A program made the translations under genes and the position numbers. A DNA stretch of 64,000 nucleotides from Puccinia triticina (Eukaryota; Basidiomycota; Pucciniomycetes; Pucciniales; Pucciniaceae). This document shows, piece by piece, positions 43,232 through 55,280 of the stretch (position 1 is its first letter; each line of letters starts with the position of its first letter). The stretch is taken from assembly GCF_026914185.1 (NCBI RefSeq), contig NC_070570.1, forward strand, positions 3,224,001-3,288,000, given 5' to 3'. Under the pieces are notes generated by a model. It saw nothing but the letters and a program-made list of their open reading frames with translations. It had not been told where the DNA came from and did not search any database.

Positions 43232-44899
43232 GAGGCAAACCTTGACTCCGGCTGCTCCATCACCATGACGCCATACCTGGCCAACGTTGACAATCCTTGA
43301 CCAGACTCCACTCCCGTTTGACTTGCTGATCACTTGGTTGTCGCAGCAACTCACAGGGGTTCACTCGGCCTTCCTTTCGCTAAGCCAGTCAAGATACCCT
43401 TGCTTGTGGTTCCAGACTTGGCCGAGCCCCTCATCTCAATCGCAAACATCTGAAACGCCTCCCTTACTGTGGTTTTCAACTCCGGGGGTTGCGACATCTA
43501 TGACGCAAAGACCATTGACATCGAGGGCGAAATCCTTGGAAGCGTCCACAGAAAGGGGAACCTGTACTACCTGTCCCCTGGCCCTGTAAGCTCCAATTCA
43601 GCCATGTCACCGCCTTCAGAGTTCGTTAATGATACTCTGCTTGGTTTTCATCATTGCCTATCTCACATAGGCCTTCGACCCCTCAAACAACTTCTCAAGC
43701 GCCTAGGCGTAACACCCACCATCAACAACAAAATCAACGTTCAGCAGTGCCCAACATGTGTACAATCAAAGATGCACCGCAAAGCTTTCAAATCTTGATC
43801 AGCTCACCAATCTAATACGCCGGGTCAACTCGTTCACTCCGACGTTGGCTGTCTGAAGAAACATCCCGCAAGGGATATAAGTATTTTGTTACCTTCGTTG
43901 ACAACTGCTCCAAATTTGTTTCCTTCTATCCAATGAAATCCAAATCACACGTTTTCTCGTGCTTCAAACTTTTTCGTGCCTTGTTTGAGAAAGACGGTTG
44001 GTTCAAAGTCAGGGCTCTACGCTCTGAGAATGGAGGTGAATACATGTCAAACGAGTTTGAATCCTATCTCTTGCTGGCGGGCATATCACACGAACCCGGA
44101 CCCCCTCATTTGCCGGACCTCAACAGGGTAGCTGAAAGAACTAAAAGGACTGTTGGCAATCTCATCAGGTGTTCCCTCCTCAGTTCCCACCTTCCAAAAC
44201 CTTTCTGGGCGGATGCTTTGCGCCACATTGCCTACACATTCAACTCAATTCCCTGTTGGACTCCAGTTGGTTTTAAATCGGCCAACGAGATTCTTGGCAT
44301 CCAGCTGGTTAACCCCAAGTATCTTCATCCTTTTGGGTGTCTGGCCTGGTTCAAGGTACCAGAAGCAAACAGAAAAAAGCTGGACCGGAAAGCGCGGGCC
44401 TCAGTTCTTCTTTCCTATCTGTCAGATGGCAACAGTTATTGCCTTTGGGATCTGGAAAAGCGCAGTGTGGTTAAGTCACGTGATATCATCTTCATAGACT
44501 CAATTTTTCCTTTTAATCATCCAATCAAGCCCTCTCTCGCACCTCTTGTGGTAGAACTCCCATGGCCGGTCAAACACACGCCTTCCTTACCCTTGGAACC
44601 CCTTTCGAATGCAGACACTGAGGACAGGTCAGGAAACTCATCACCAAATTCTCCACCAGACAAGCCAGACACACCTGCCGCTCCCCCTCCCTCCAATCTT
44701 GCTGCAGATCCTCAACCCGAACCTGTCCATGAGACCTCTGCACGTACCCCGCGTCGCCCCACTCGAGTCGCACGTCCTCCAGACCGCTACGGCAACTGGT
44801 CTAAGTTGGCCTGTGCTTCTGACGATATGGATACACCCAAAACCTGGCGGCAACTGATCCAGTCACCCAACAAACATAAGTGGTTGAAGGCCGCCGAGG
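43232..44899 (+). pseudogene. copia-3 protease and integrase
   Basis: The protease begins NLDSGCSITMTPYL (D-S-G intact). The frame from gag continues to 43798 with only TGA stops at 43298, 43319, 43451 and 43796. The HHCC region shows FHHCLSHIGLRPLKQLL and CPTCVQSKMHRK. A frameshift lies near 43855; the core then goes on from 43870 (YFVTFVDNCSKFV) with ALRSENGGEYMSNEF, where the usual Asp of the DNGGE motif is Glu, and LNRVAERTKRTV with the last Glu. The insertion of gypsy-2 cuts the frame after KWLKAAEE. Confidence 0.88.
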
Positions 44900-44904
44900 A
44901 GGAG

Positions 44905-45892
44905 TGTCAGCCTTAGAGATACATTAAGTATCCAAAAGACTGCAATAACCCAGTATATAATAATAATTGAATTATTATTGCAAAATCAGATTCCCCATCA
45001 TAAATTAAGGGGGGTCATCCACTCAAAGTACCCCCTTATTCCTATTCCTTCATGTACTAATTCTATAAATAAGAATTGGCCACAGAAAGCGCCCAAAAAT
45101 AGTATTACATACAAAAATTTAGTAAAACAATTAAAGTACATAGAAATAAACTGTTGTACAATAATGAGTAATATTACTCGTGTAAAAATACCCCGTGAAA
45201 GTATTATGTAGACTTCTACAGAAGCTCTTTCACATGACAATTGGTTATAAACATGTCATGTGACAGAGTCAGGGAAATTACTCTATTTTAATACAATTAA
45301 AATACCCACAGCCAAGCCCTTTTCACGGCTACAACCCTGGATACTCCCATAGGGAGAAAAGGACTCAGTGTTTACGCCCACTGAAGTCCCCTCTATAAAT
45401 AGAGGCCTCTTTGGCCCTCAGGAAAAGATCCCCCAGACCATTCACCACCCATAAACAGAAGTTTGCCGTGAATATTCTCCTCTGCTACTATTGTAGCCCC
45501 TTTTTCCCTTTAAACCATCCCCAGCATGTAAAATCCACTGGATTAAACCTTTAAATATCAAAAATCCCTTATTAGCATATTTACAAGCTTTATCCTTAAA
45601 AGTAGTTGCCGTAAGACCCCCGCATCTGACAAGCAGCCAATCAGTTTAAGCGCTTACCACCTACTTTTTACGCCAAATTTATTCCCTGTAATTAATAATT
45701 ATATATTATTAATTACATAATAAATCCTCCTCTTTCTGAAAGAGTGTTTACAACCCTTGTGTTGGCCAAATTACCACGTAACAAGTTTAGTAATTTAAAT
45801 TACTAGTGTTATATCAGCACAGTTATAGTGCTAGGGCCCAAAAACCTTATTTCAACGGGTTTTTGCCCTAAGTTTCATAAACAGAGCTGTCA
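44905..45892 (+). repeat. gypsy-2 5' LTR
   Basis: 988 bp with TG...CA ends. A TATA box TATAAATA lies at 45394-45401 between two GC-richer blocks, so transcription would start near 45425. After the LTR, TGGGGGCC from 45895 could be the primer site; the matching tRNA was not identified. Confidence 0.95.
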
Positions 45893-47165
45893 TTTGGGGG
45901 CCTCATTGGGTTTTTTTACCCAGAGTACCTGTCAAGGATAAAACTGACTTTTTGCAGAGTTTTTTCCTTATTTTTAGCAATTATCCCCATAATTTTGCCG
46001 TCAGAACTCCAGTTTTTACATAAAAACCAATTAAATCCACTAAACAAGTACAATTTTTTTCCTTGTTTTTGACTTATTGCGCATTAGAGATAAAACCAGT
46101 AAAATATACACAAAAAGTACATAAACTAAACTACCAAAAAACATATTTCTGCCGTTTTATCCCTATATTTTGACTTTAGTGCCTGCTCCCGTGCCAGCGG
46201 CTAAACTTGTTGATAACTACCCGGATACTACCAAATCCTCCGATCTGAAAACCGCGGCCGAAAAGAAACAAGCCAAGCGTACCGAGTCTCTCCCGCCCGG
46301 CTTCTTCCTTAGCCCATACCAGGAGCGACGATGACCTCACCCGGCAACGTTACCCGCTAGGATCATAGAAAACCAATTCGACCCAAAAGCCGCGGCGCTC
46401 AAATTACTCAAAGGTAAAATCTTTCACTTACCAAACCAAGACATAAATTAAAAACAAAAACCAAACTAACTAAGTCCTCTCCCGATATGGTTGATACCAG
46501 ATCAGGAAAAGACCACTCAGCAAACCCTCCCCCCACCAAAAGAAGTCGAGGAAGGCGAGGCCAAGGAGGACGAACTTGAGGTAGTAATCAAGGCACCCGC
46601 TCAAGGTTAGTCAACACACCGTCTAAATACACTAACACCAAAGACTCTATACTGACATCACTTGGCCCCAGTCCTCAAAAAAGCGCAGGAGGACGCAATA
46701 GCAATCTTCAGAGCGACAAAGGCCGCCTACCTGAATGCCAAGAACTACGACGAGATGGACTTACTCAAATCATACCTCGAGCAGGTAATTTCGTTGTTCC
46801 GGGTCGTCTGAAGTTCCTCCCGTGGAAGGAGATCCTAGCGAATCACTTGGATGGATGGAACCCCTACACAGAACGCAAGCACATCAAGGTGCTCGAGAAC
46901 AACAAGCAACCAACAAAGGAAAGCAAAGAGCGCGATCCGAAGAAGCCGTACAAGATCCCAAAAATTGACTGAACCAAACCGGCAGCGTCGGGATTGAAGC
47001 CGAACCCTACGAGCAAAAGCCAAAGAAGAGCAAGAACAAGTGGAAAGAGACTTTCCGCATGTCCTGAGTGCTCATGGAGGTCAAGAATGCGATTGAGGAA
47101 TAGGTAATAATCCTAATAACCCCATACCAGTACCCTCCACATCTAAGCATAGTAAACCCGGCATT
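45893..47165 (+). other. gypsy-2 leader with spliced-looking coding segments
   Basis: Open segments such as DNYPDTTKSSDLKTAAEKKQ (near 46215), ARIIENQFDPKAAALKLLKG (near 46350), KEVEEGEAKEDELEVVIKAP (near 46540), AIFRATKAAYLNAKNYDEMD (near 46700) and LKFLPWKEILANHLDGWNPY (near 46810) are separated by intron-like stretches. The best intron is about 46605-46671 (GTTAGT...CCCCAG, with CTAAC). Another is near 46412-46480 (GTAAAA...CTAACTAAG). The segments are on one strand but in different frames, and stops follow near 46970 and 47065. No family is recognised; it may be an extra retroelement ORF or a captured host gene fragment. Confidence 0.45.
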
Positions 47166-48534
47166 ATGAGCAAACAACCCCATCTTTCCAACACAGAGCC
47201 TATAGTTTCACACCTTAACCTGTTTTCTAATACAGAGATTGCTTCTCCATCTGCTAAAGATACCGCATTATCTACAGAGCCTGTCTTACCAATACCTAAA
47301 GAGCATGTTCTACAGTCCGAGAAAGAAACTATCTTAATTTCTGCAAAGCAATACAAACACGTTACCAAACCAGAGAAACATAACACAGTAAAAACAAACA
47401 CTGTTGTGAGGGAGACCCAAGCAACAGGAAACAGTAACAAAACAGTGCGCCAAGAAGTCCAACGCTTGAATAAGCAAGGACAAACTAGTAAACAGCCAAA
47501 AGAGGTTAAAGGGACCAACAAAAAAGATAAGACAGAAAACCTTGAAGAGCTTATTGACCCAAATGAGCCTCTAGCACGAGTGGAAGATTTTTTTAACCAA
47601 ATTTTGATTAAAAACATAGAGCACATTGATAGTAAAATCAATGCAATCCACCAGAATGTACATGATAGCGCCTTTAAAATCAAAAATTTAGCAGAACATG
47701 CGGTGGATAGCGCTAAAGACATTAAAATTATTGTACCAGAGGTTAAGAAAACCACAGGCATAATACAACAAATAAGCAACATAAAATTAGGACTTGTAGA
47801 TTATAATAATAAATTACAAAAAGTTACAACAGAAATTCAGACAAATGCTAAGGAAGCTACAGTAATTGCCAAATTAAATGCAATACATACTGATATTAAC
47901 AGATTGGATATTACCAGTAAATTGGACCAATTAAAAATAGATAGTGAGCATGAGTCAGAAAACCGTGAAACTCAAGATGAAAACATACTTGAAATAATGG
48001 ACAAAGTTGATAAATTGGAACAACTTATTATACATAACAGTGACAGTATGGCAGATGAAATCATAAAAATTAACAATAAGTTTGATGAAATGCAGAGTAA
48101 ACTTATGGCCAACATGGACAACATAGCACAAAAAATTGGCAATAATATACAAGTGCAACCCCAAGTTCAGACACCATACAAACAAGGAATAAAAGATGTA
48201 CCACCACATCAATCCAGCAATCCCTTCAGAAGAATGGCAGAGGAGGAAACACCCTTGAGAAAGGAGTACACAGTGCCACCAACACCATTTTTCAAGGAAC
48301 AATCATATAATCCAAGTATCCAAACTATGAGGGATAACTCTAAAGATGTACCCAGAATTAAAGATTGGCCATCATTTAGAGGTGAAGGAGTATATGATCA
48401 CCTGGACTTCATTAAGACAATTGATTTGCACCAAGAAGATTTTGAGCTTAGTGATTCCTCAATTACTGGAAGACTCAACAGCCTCTTCAAAGGTTGTGCC
48501 AAGCGCTGGTTCACAGACTTACGCTCAACCCATG
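47166..48534 (+). pseudogene. gypsy-2 gag, N-terminal part
   Basis: ATG 47166 (MSKQPHLSNTEPIVS). The first 140 residues are Lys/Thr/Gln-rich; about 150-330 is a long coiled-coil-like segment (KINAIHQNVHDSAFKIKNLA, IAKLNAIHTDINRLDITSKL). The capsid begins near 48360: IKDWPSFRGEGVYDHLDFIK and GCAKRWFTDLRSTH. The solo LTR interrupts it at 48535 and the listed stop lies in that insert. It is clearly homologous to gypsy-1 gag. Confidence 0.9.
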
Positions 48535-50198
48535 TGTCAGCCTATGTGATGCCAAGGATATTATCCTTCTAGCTACACGTGGTGCAAAGCAAAAGATTAG
48601 AGTTATAAAACTCTAAGACAAGGTTATAAGGGTTAATTCCAACGTAATTGTTGGGAATTATGGCGTAAGAATAAGGCAATTTGGGCCAATTTGGGCCAAT
48701 TTGACGTAATAAAATGAATATAATTAATTTTAAAGAGGGGCCTGATAAATCAGGGGTGTTTAATCCCTCTAGAATGAAGATCTGGGGCCTGTAAACAGGG
48801 GTGTTTTAAATCCCAGAAAGAAATAGCGGAGAATCTCAAGAGAAGGGGCTTAAACTTACTAGTATAAGACCCTAGGGGCACTTGAGGTTCTTCAGGCGTG
48901 AAGTTGGGCAGTTGGAGGCGCTCAGAAGTGGTAATCTTGAGGGCAGGGTGGTTACTGGACAGCTTCAGGGCGGAAATTGGGGCTAAAAATCACGAAAGTA
49001 GGTATTTTACCTGGCAAATCACAGGCTAATGAGGCTGTTGAAGGCGGGTAAAATTCTAATAGGTAATGTAAAGCTGGGGAATCTCCTTTTGGGCGGAGAA
49101 AGGGCCCTTTATATAGCCTAGGCAGGTCTCCAGGGGCGCCCAGGGGACATGGGGACACTTGTGGGCGCATTCTGAGGCAATTTGGTTGCGCTAGAAGGCG
49201 CTGTGGGTCGTGGAACCTTGGGGCTTGGATACAAGGGTTGCCAAGGACCTTTTACAGAGGTTCTGCGTGATTTTACACGTGCCTTACACGTCATGGGGGC
49301 TGGTTTGGGGGTTCTGTGACCTCATTTCCGTGAAAATGTGCCACAGAAGGTACTAGAACTGGCTTCTGTGCACTTGTACACGTGCAAGAAGTGCTTCATA
49401 CATGTTCTGGAGGCGCTTATTGATTGCTCCAGTTCATTTGACCCCTTCTACATATTTACTACAGTTGTAATTTACGTGTAGTGAGGCTTGGGAGAAGCTG
49501 GGGCGCTTTCTAGTGTCTCCTGTGCACGCTGCAAGAGCTCTTTTCAGTCTAGAATGTTTTTATATTGAATGAAGTGGTAATTACATCTTGTTTGGTGATT
49601 AATTACATGTGTACAAGCCCTATAACACATGTAATATTGTTATTGGGGCGTATTCTGGCCCATTCTTACTTATTGGTAACCTGAGCGCTTTGGTTGCGGG
49701 CTAGTTTATGCATTATGCATATATTTACACTAGGAGCGCGGGCTTGAGCTCTAGGCAACAAAGCACGCGGGCTTGGGTGCGCCACGCAACAAATAAAGCT
49801 ATCTTTTGAACTGTACACAACACCTCAGTTACGTCACTGAAAATGGTTGTAAATATATGTACTTATATATATATGTGCATACAAGTGCATCCACGCGGGG
49901 CGTGATGCACTTGCGTAAACTTTGAAGTTAGTTTACACAAGGAAGGGATAATAATTAAGGGTACATGTAAGTGAGGTACCCTAGGTTATTTTACCCGTAG
50001 AATCAGAATCTTTCATAATATTTTACTTATTAATTACACAAAGCTAAGTAATTAATTATTTATAAGTGTTTTTAATGTTTTTTGCGTAGTTTTACATATG
50101 TAAGAGTAATAATGTCTCTTTCATATGTAAAACTACTTTTCATATTTTATTTGTATATTTTTATGTCACGGTGGCTCTGCCATAGTAGCCAGCTGACA
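48535..50198 (-). mobile_element. Solo LTR of 1664 bp (family S1), copy 2, reversed
   Basis: Same family as 17076-18734 but in reverse orientation: the TATA box reads on the minus strand near 49115. The left edge reads TGTCAGCCTATGTGATGCC and the right edge CCAGCTGACA, with CCATG on both sides (48530-48534 and 50199-50203). Excising it with one CCATG joins gypsy-2 gag in frame. This is the fourth layer of the nest. Confidence 0.93.
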
Positions 50199-50203
50199 CC
50201 ATG

Positions 50204-52413
50204 GCAAACAATCTTGGGAATGGTGGAAAGACCAAATCAATAGTAAATGGGGAAGCCCAGCATGGCGCTTCAAAATTGAGAATAAATTTGATGAGAGCAC
50301 CTTTGATATTGAAAAGGACAATCCACTTAAATGGGTCATATCTCAGAAGGATAGATTGAAAGCCATTTGGCCCAATTTGACAGACAATGAAGTCCACTTG
50401 AGAATCCTCAAAAAATGTGGAGGAGATCTAGAGCATGCCATTAAAAGTAGACTACCCTACAATGCAAGTGCAGAAGATATTGTTAACACATTAGAAGATA
50501 TAACTACACGTACACGCATTGGCAGAAGGTATAAGCCTAAATACCAAGGAGATAAAACTGAGAAAACAGAAGACAAGAAACCATCCACTTCAAGAGACCA
50601 GAGTTATCAGAAGGATAAGAAGTGCTACAACTGTGGTAAAATGGGCCACACTTCACCAAACTGCCCTCAACCAAAGAAAAACATTAACAATGTTGAAATA
50701 GAGACAGAAGAAACAACTGAAGAAAAGACTCAATCAGACACAGAAGAAACACATGATGATGGGTCATCAGTCTCATCAGGGTCTTGTCATATGATCAACA
50801 TAGACATAGAAATGGCTGAAGCTGAAACAGAGTACAATTTACCACAAGCATGGCATCCTGGACAACCTATAGGAAATAGACAGGAAGCTAGACTGATGAA
50901 AACTAAACCTACAAGAGGAAAAGGCTACACAGCTGGTAAAACCAACATTACACATATACTGTTTAATGGTAGACAAGCTGAAATTTTACTTGACAGTGGT
51001 GCATATTGCTCAGTAGTACCTGAGACATACTTGAGAAAATTATGCCCAGAATACAAAGATATTCTTCTACCACTAGGAAAAGTAAAGATAAACAGTCCCA
51101 GTAGTACCATGAAACCAATAGGAGTATTTGAATGCCCCATAATAATTCCTCACCCAACAGGATCAGTCAGAATGACAGTGGAATTCATTGTAATAGAGGA
51201 TGCAGTAAGTAAACACTTCATCCTAGGAAATGATTACTTAAATATCTATGGCTTTGACATAACCAATAGCAGGGAAAGATACTTCACTATTGGGAATGAC
51301 AATAAACAGAAGAAATTCCTATTTAAATCCAAAGAGCCTTTACCTGTAGAACAAGTAGAAATACATGATGAAGAAAAGGAGAGATTTGGAAGAGAACAAC
51401 TAGCAGAAGCTAATTTTAATGATAAACTGAGTGTAGATCAACTATTACAGTTACGCAACATGCTGTATAGGAACAAGACTGCATTTGCATCAGATAAAGA
51501 ACCACTAGGAGCAGTTATAGGCCACGAAGTGGACATAACATTAAACATTGAGCGCCCCTACCCACCTTTACTAAGGAGACCAGCTTATCCAGCAAGTCCC
51601 AGAGCAAGAGAAGAGCTTGCCAAACACCTGGATGAACTAGTAAGGCTCAATGTCCTCAGGAAAGTAGGGCATAATGAAGAAGTGGAAATAACCACACCAG
51701 TAATTATAACCTACCATAATGGTAAATCAGGCATGGTAGGAGATTTCCGTGCACTGAACACCTACACAGTCTCAGACAGATATCCTATACCTAGGATACA
51801 GGAGACTCTGACTAACCTAGCTAAAGCTAAATACATTACAAGTATGGATGCTTTGAAAGGATTCCATCAGAATGTAGTAACAGAACGTGCAACAAAATAC
51901 CTGAGAATTATAACACATAAAGGAGTTTATGAGTACCTTAGAATGCCTTTTGGAATCAAAAATGCCCCATCACATTTCCAAAGAATGATGAATACCATCT
52001 TCTGTGAAGAACTTGGACTGGGATGGCTAATTATATACATAGATGACATAATGATATGCTCTGAGACTTGGGGAGACCACATGAACAGAATAGAACTAGT
52101 TCTAACAAAGATAATTAATGTCAATATGAAAATCTCCCTAAAGAAATGTGCATTTGGATTTGCAGAAATTAAAGCACTAGGACACGTAGTTTCAGGACTA
52201 GCATTATGCATAGACCAGAATAAAGTAGCAGCAGTGTTACAGAAACCAGCACCTACAAACAAAAAAGAAATGCAAAGCTTTCTTGGATTTGCCAGCTACT
52301 ACAGACAACACCTAGAAGGCTATGCAGCCATGGACAGAAGCTTGTATGAAATAGCATCCAATGACACAGCCTTTGAAATGACCACAAAAGACACATGGCA
52401 TTTAATAGAATAA
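50204..52413 (+). pseudogene. gypsy-2 gag C-terminus, protease and RT
   Basis: The gag resumes as WEWWKDQINSKWGSPAWRF. The zinc knuckle CYNCGKMGHTSPNC lies near 50622. The protease reads EILLDSGAYCSVVP (D-S-G intact, near 50985). RT follows with YPASPRAREEL, MVGDFRALNTYTVSDRYPIP, DALKGFHQN, MPFGIKNAPSHFQRMM and the catalytic box LIIYIDDIMIC (near 52035), then SFLGFASYYRQHL. The RT looks complete. The frame ends at 52411 through a single-base loss near 52396, after which RNase H goes on in the next frame. Confidence 0.93.
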
Positions 52414-53975
52414 GAGAACATCTGACCAGAGCACCTCTATTATTAATGCCAGATTTCAAGAAACCTTTTGTGTTATATGTGGATGCCTCAATGGAAGGAA
52501 TAGGAGCAGCCCTCCACCAACTACAAATTATCAATGATAAACCAGTAGAGGGTCCCATTTGTTTCATATCCAGACAACTTAAGAAGACAGAGGCACGCTA
52601 TGGAGCAAGTCAACTAGAATGCCTATGCCTAGTTTGGGCACTAGAGAAACTCCACTACTATCTAGATGGAAGTGTGTTTGATGTCATTACAGACTGTATT
52701 GCACTAAAATCACTCATCAATATGAAAACATTTAACAGACATATGCTTAGATGGCAGATATCCATTCAAGTGTACAGAGGTAACATGACAATAATTCATA
52801 AAGAAGGGAGATTGCGCAAAAATGCAGATGGACTTTCTAGATGGTCCCTACCAAACACACCAGATAATCCAGCCTGGGCGCCTGAAGACCCAGATGAACT
52901 GCCAATTATGGGAATTAGCATTACTGAACTAGAAGATGAATTCTTTGAAGAAATCAGAAATAGTTACAAACAGGACAAGAACTGTACATTACTAGTACAA
53001 ATATTATCCAAAACAGATTCAAAGGATGATGACCTCATTGCAGCACTAGACACAGCATGGAAAAAATCATACCAAGAAGGAAGATTTCACCTGTTTGACG
53101 GAATATTCTATCACAGATCCAAACATACATGTGTATTAACTGTAATGGACAGAGTATTGATCAACACACTACTACATGAATGCCATGACAGTACATCATC
53201 AGGCCACCTATCTTCAGACAGAACAGAAGACAGAGTGAGGAATCTAGCATGGTGGCCAACATGGCAACAAGATGTAGAAACATACTGCACTACATGTGAA
53301 AGATGCCAGAGAGCAAACAAAGCAACAGGCAAGAGATTTGGACACATGATAAAAATAGAAGAACCCACTAGACCATGGGAAACAGTTAACATGGACTGGT
53401 TTACAGGATTACCACCTGGAGGAAAGAAAAACTATAATGCATGTCTAGTTATTGTAGACAGATTTAGTAAAACACCTATATTCTTACCATGTCACAAAGA
53501 TGATACAGCCATGGACACAGCCATAATGATTTGGCAACAAGTGATTTCATGGACAGGACTATTCAAAAGCATCATCAGTGACAGAGATCCCAAGTTTACA
53601 TCAGACCTATGGAGAGGACTGTACCGCCTATTTGGCACTAAACTCTCTTTCTCAACAGCATACCATCCACAAACAGATGGGCTAGCAGAGAGAATGATTC
53701 AAACTTTGGAAGAAATGCTAAGGAGATTCTGTGCCTATGGATTAGAGTTTAAAGACTCTGATGGATTTACACATGACTGGGTCACACTATTACCAGCCCT
53801 AGAACTAGCCTACAGGACATCAAACCATGCATCAACAGGGAAGACACCAGCTATTCTAGAGAAAGTATGGAACCCCAGACTACCACAAGACAGCCTGAAA
53901 AAGGACTTGGTAGAAGTACATCCAACAGCAGCAAGCTTTAAGAACATGCTGGACAAAGCCAGAAAACACGCCTAA
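52395..53975 (+). pseudogene. gypsy-2 RNase H and integrase
   Basis: RNase H shows [40 protein letters not shown] and NADGLSRW. Integrase [19 protein letters not shown] and [10 protein letters not shown]. The DDE acids are visible in NMDWFTGLP (near 53395), [13 protein letters not shown] (near 53582) and [14 protein letters not shown] (near 53690). All catalytic residues appear intact. The frame ends with TAA at 53973; the same frame continues beyond it. Confidence 0.93.
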
Positions 53976-54488
53976 CAAAGCATGGATAATGCATTTGAAT
54001 ACAGTAAAGAAAAATGGGACAAAAAGCATAAAGTACCCAGCTTCAAAATAGGAGATTTAGTATTAATATCAACTACAAACTTTACTAATATCAAAGGACC
54101 TAAGAAGCTTAGAAATGCATTTTTAGGCCCATTTGTAGTCAAGGCATTACACAGACCAAATGCAGTAGAAGTGGAACTATATGGAGAATTAGAAAAGAAA
54201 CATCCTACATTCCCAGTAAGCTTACTCAAACACTATAATGAATCAGATGCTGAATTATTCCCTTTACGCAAGGAAATACCTGAAGCAGAAGTACCTCCAC
54301 TTGAAGAGTCAGAGGAGAAAAAAATTCATAAGATCTTGAAAGACAAAAAGATCAGAGGAGAGAAAGATAAATTATATCTTGTAAGATACAGGAACCCAAT
54401 TCATGAAGATGAATGGCTACCAGAAAAGGACATTAAAGATGCGGAGAAATATCTGAGAAGATTCAAGAACTCTAAGCACAAAGATTAA
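53976..54488 (+). pseudogene. gypsy-2 integrase C-terminus with chromodomain
   Basis: Directly after the in-frame TAA the frame reads SMDNAFEYSKEKWDKKHKVP, then GDLVLISTTNFTNIKGPKKL (GPY/F-like module) and HPTFPVSLLKHY. The chromodomain follows: KIHKILKDKKIRG, LYLVRYRNPIHEDEWLPEKD and AEKYLRRF. This identifies gypsy-2 as a chromovirus. One changed codon separates it from the core. Confidence 0.9.
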
Positions 54489-54503
54489 ATTATTTTAGAA
54501 TTT

Positions 54504-55249
54504 CGGACTTACTTCGCGCACTGCAAAAAACTCTTTGCGCACTGCACAGTGCGCGCAGTCCCCAACACTTCGCGCACTGCGGGTGAAATACACAACTTTT
54601 TTAAGTTTTTTTCTGACCAATCAATAGAACGCCTTTTAATTGGCCTCTCTGAATTTTTTGGGAGTTTTTTGAAGCATTCTTCTATGTTAAAAAAAATCAT
54701 AAAAAACCAGAGCAAAGGTAGGATGTGGGGGCCTAAAAAACAAGGTTCCCATAGCCCAAAAATTCCAAATCATTTATTGAGTAATGAAATATAAAAGAAC
54801 AGCTACTTTGATAATTTTGGGCCACTTTGTGCAAAAATAAGGGTATGCAAAATGAGGAAATTTCACTACATGATAGCACATTGCATCTAAAATATCCTCA
54901 TTTTTAAGACCCTTATCCTTGCACCAATTAGCTAAAAAATTTTAAAAGAGCTGTTCTTATATCTTTCATTACTCAATAAAATATTTGGAATTTTTGGGCA
55001 ATCAGAACCTTGTTTTTAAGGCCCCCACATCCTACATTTCTTCTAGATTTTTATGATTTTTTTTAACATGGAAGAATGCTTCAAAAAACTCCCAAAAAAT
55101 TCAGAGAGGCCAACTGAAAGGCATTCTATTGATTGGTCAAAAATAAACTTGAAAAAGTTGTTTGTTTCACCCGCAGTGCGCAAAGTGTTTGGGACTGCGC
55201 GCACTGTGCAGTGCGCAAAGAGTTTTTTGCAGTGCGCAAAGTAAGTCCA
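54504..55249. mobile_element. Foldback MITE (746 bp) with 8-bp target duplication
   Basis: The left arm starts CGGACTTACTTCGCGCACTG and the right arm ends CAGTGCGCAAAGTAAGTCCA; the arms of about 320 bp are imperfect inverted copies. TAGAATTT flanks the element (54496-54503 and 55250-55257). Eight-bp duplications are typical of hAT-like and some other DNA transposons; the tips do not settle which. No transposase is encoded. It sits between the gypsy-2 pol stop and its polypurine tract, so it did not break a gene. The mirror-image ORFs in the arms are artefacts. Confidence 0.88.
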
Positions 55250-55280
55250 TAGAATTTAACCTTTCTTTAGAGGGGGTGAG

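Noticed and set aside
54549..55244. ORFs SMLRKLPKNSERP-type on both strands
   Set aside because: They are mirror translations of the foldback arms at 54504-55249.
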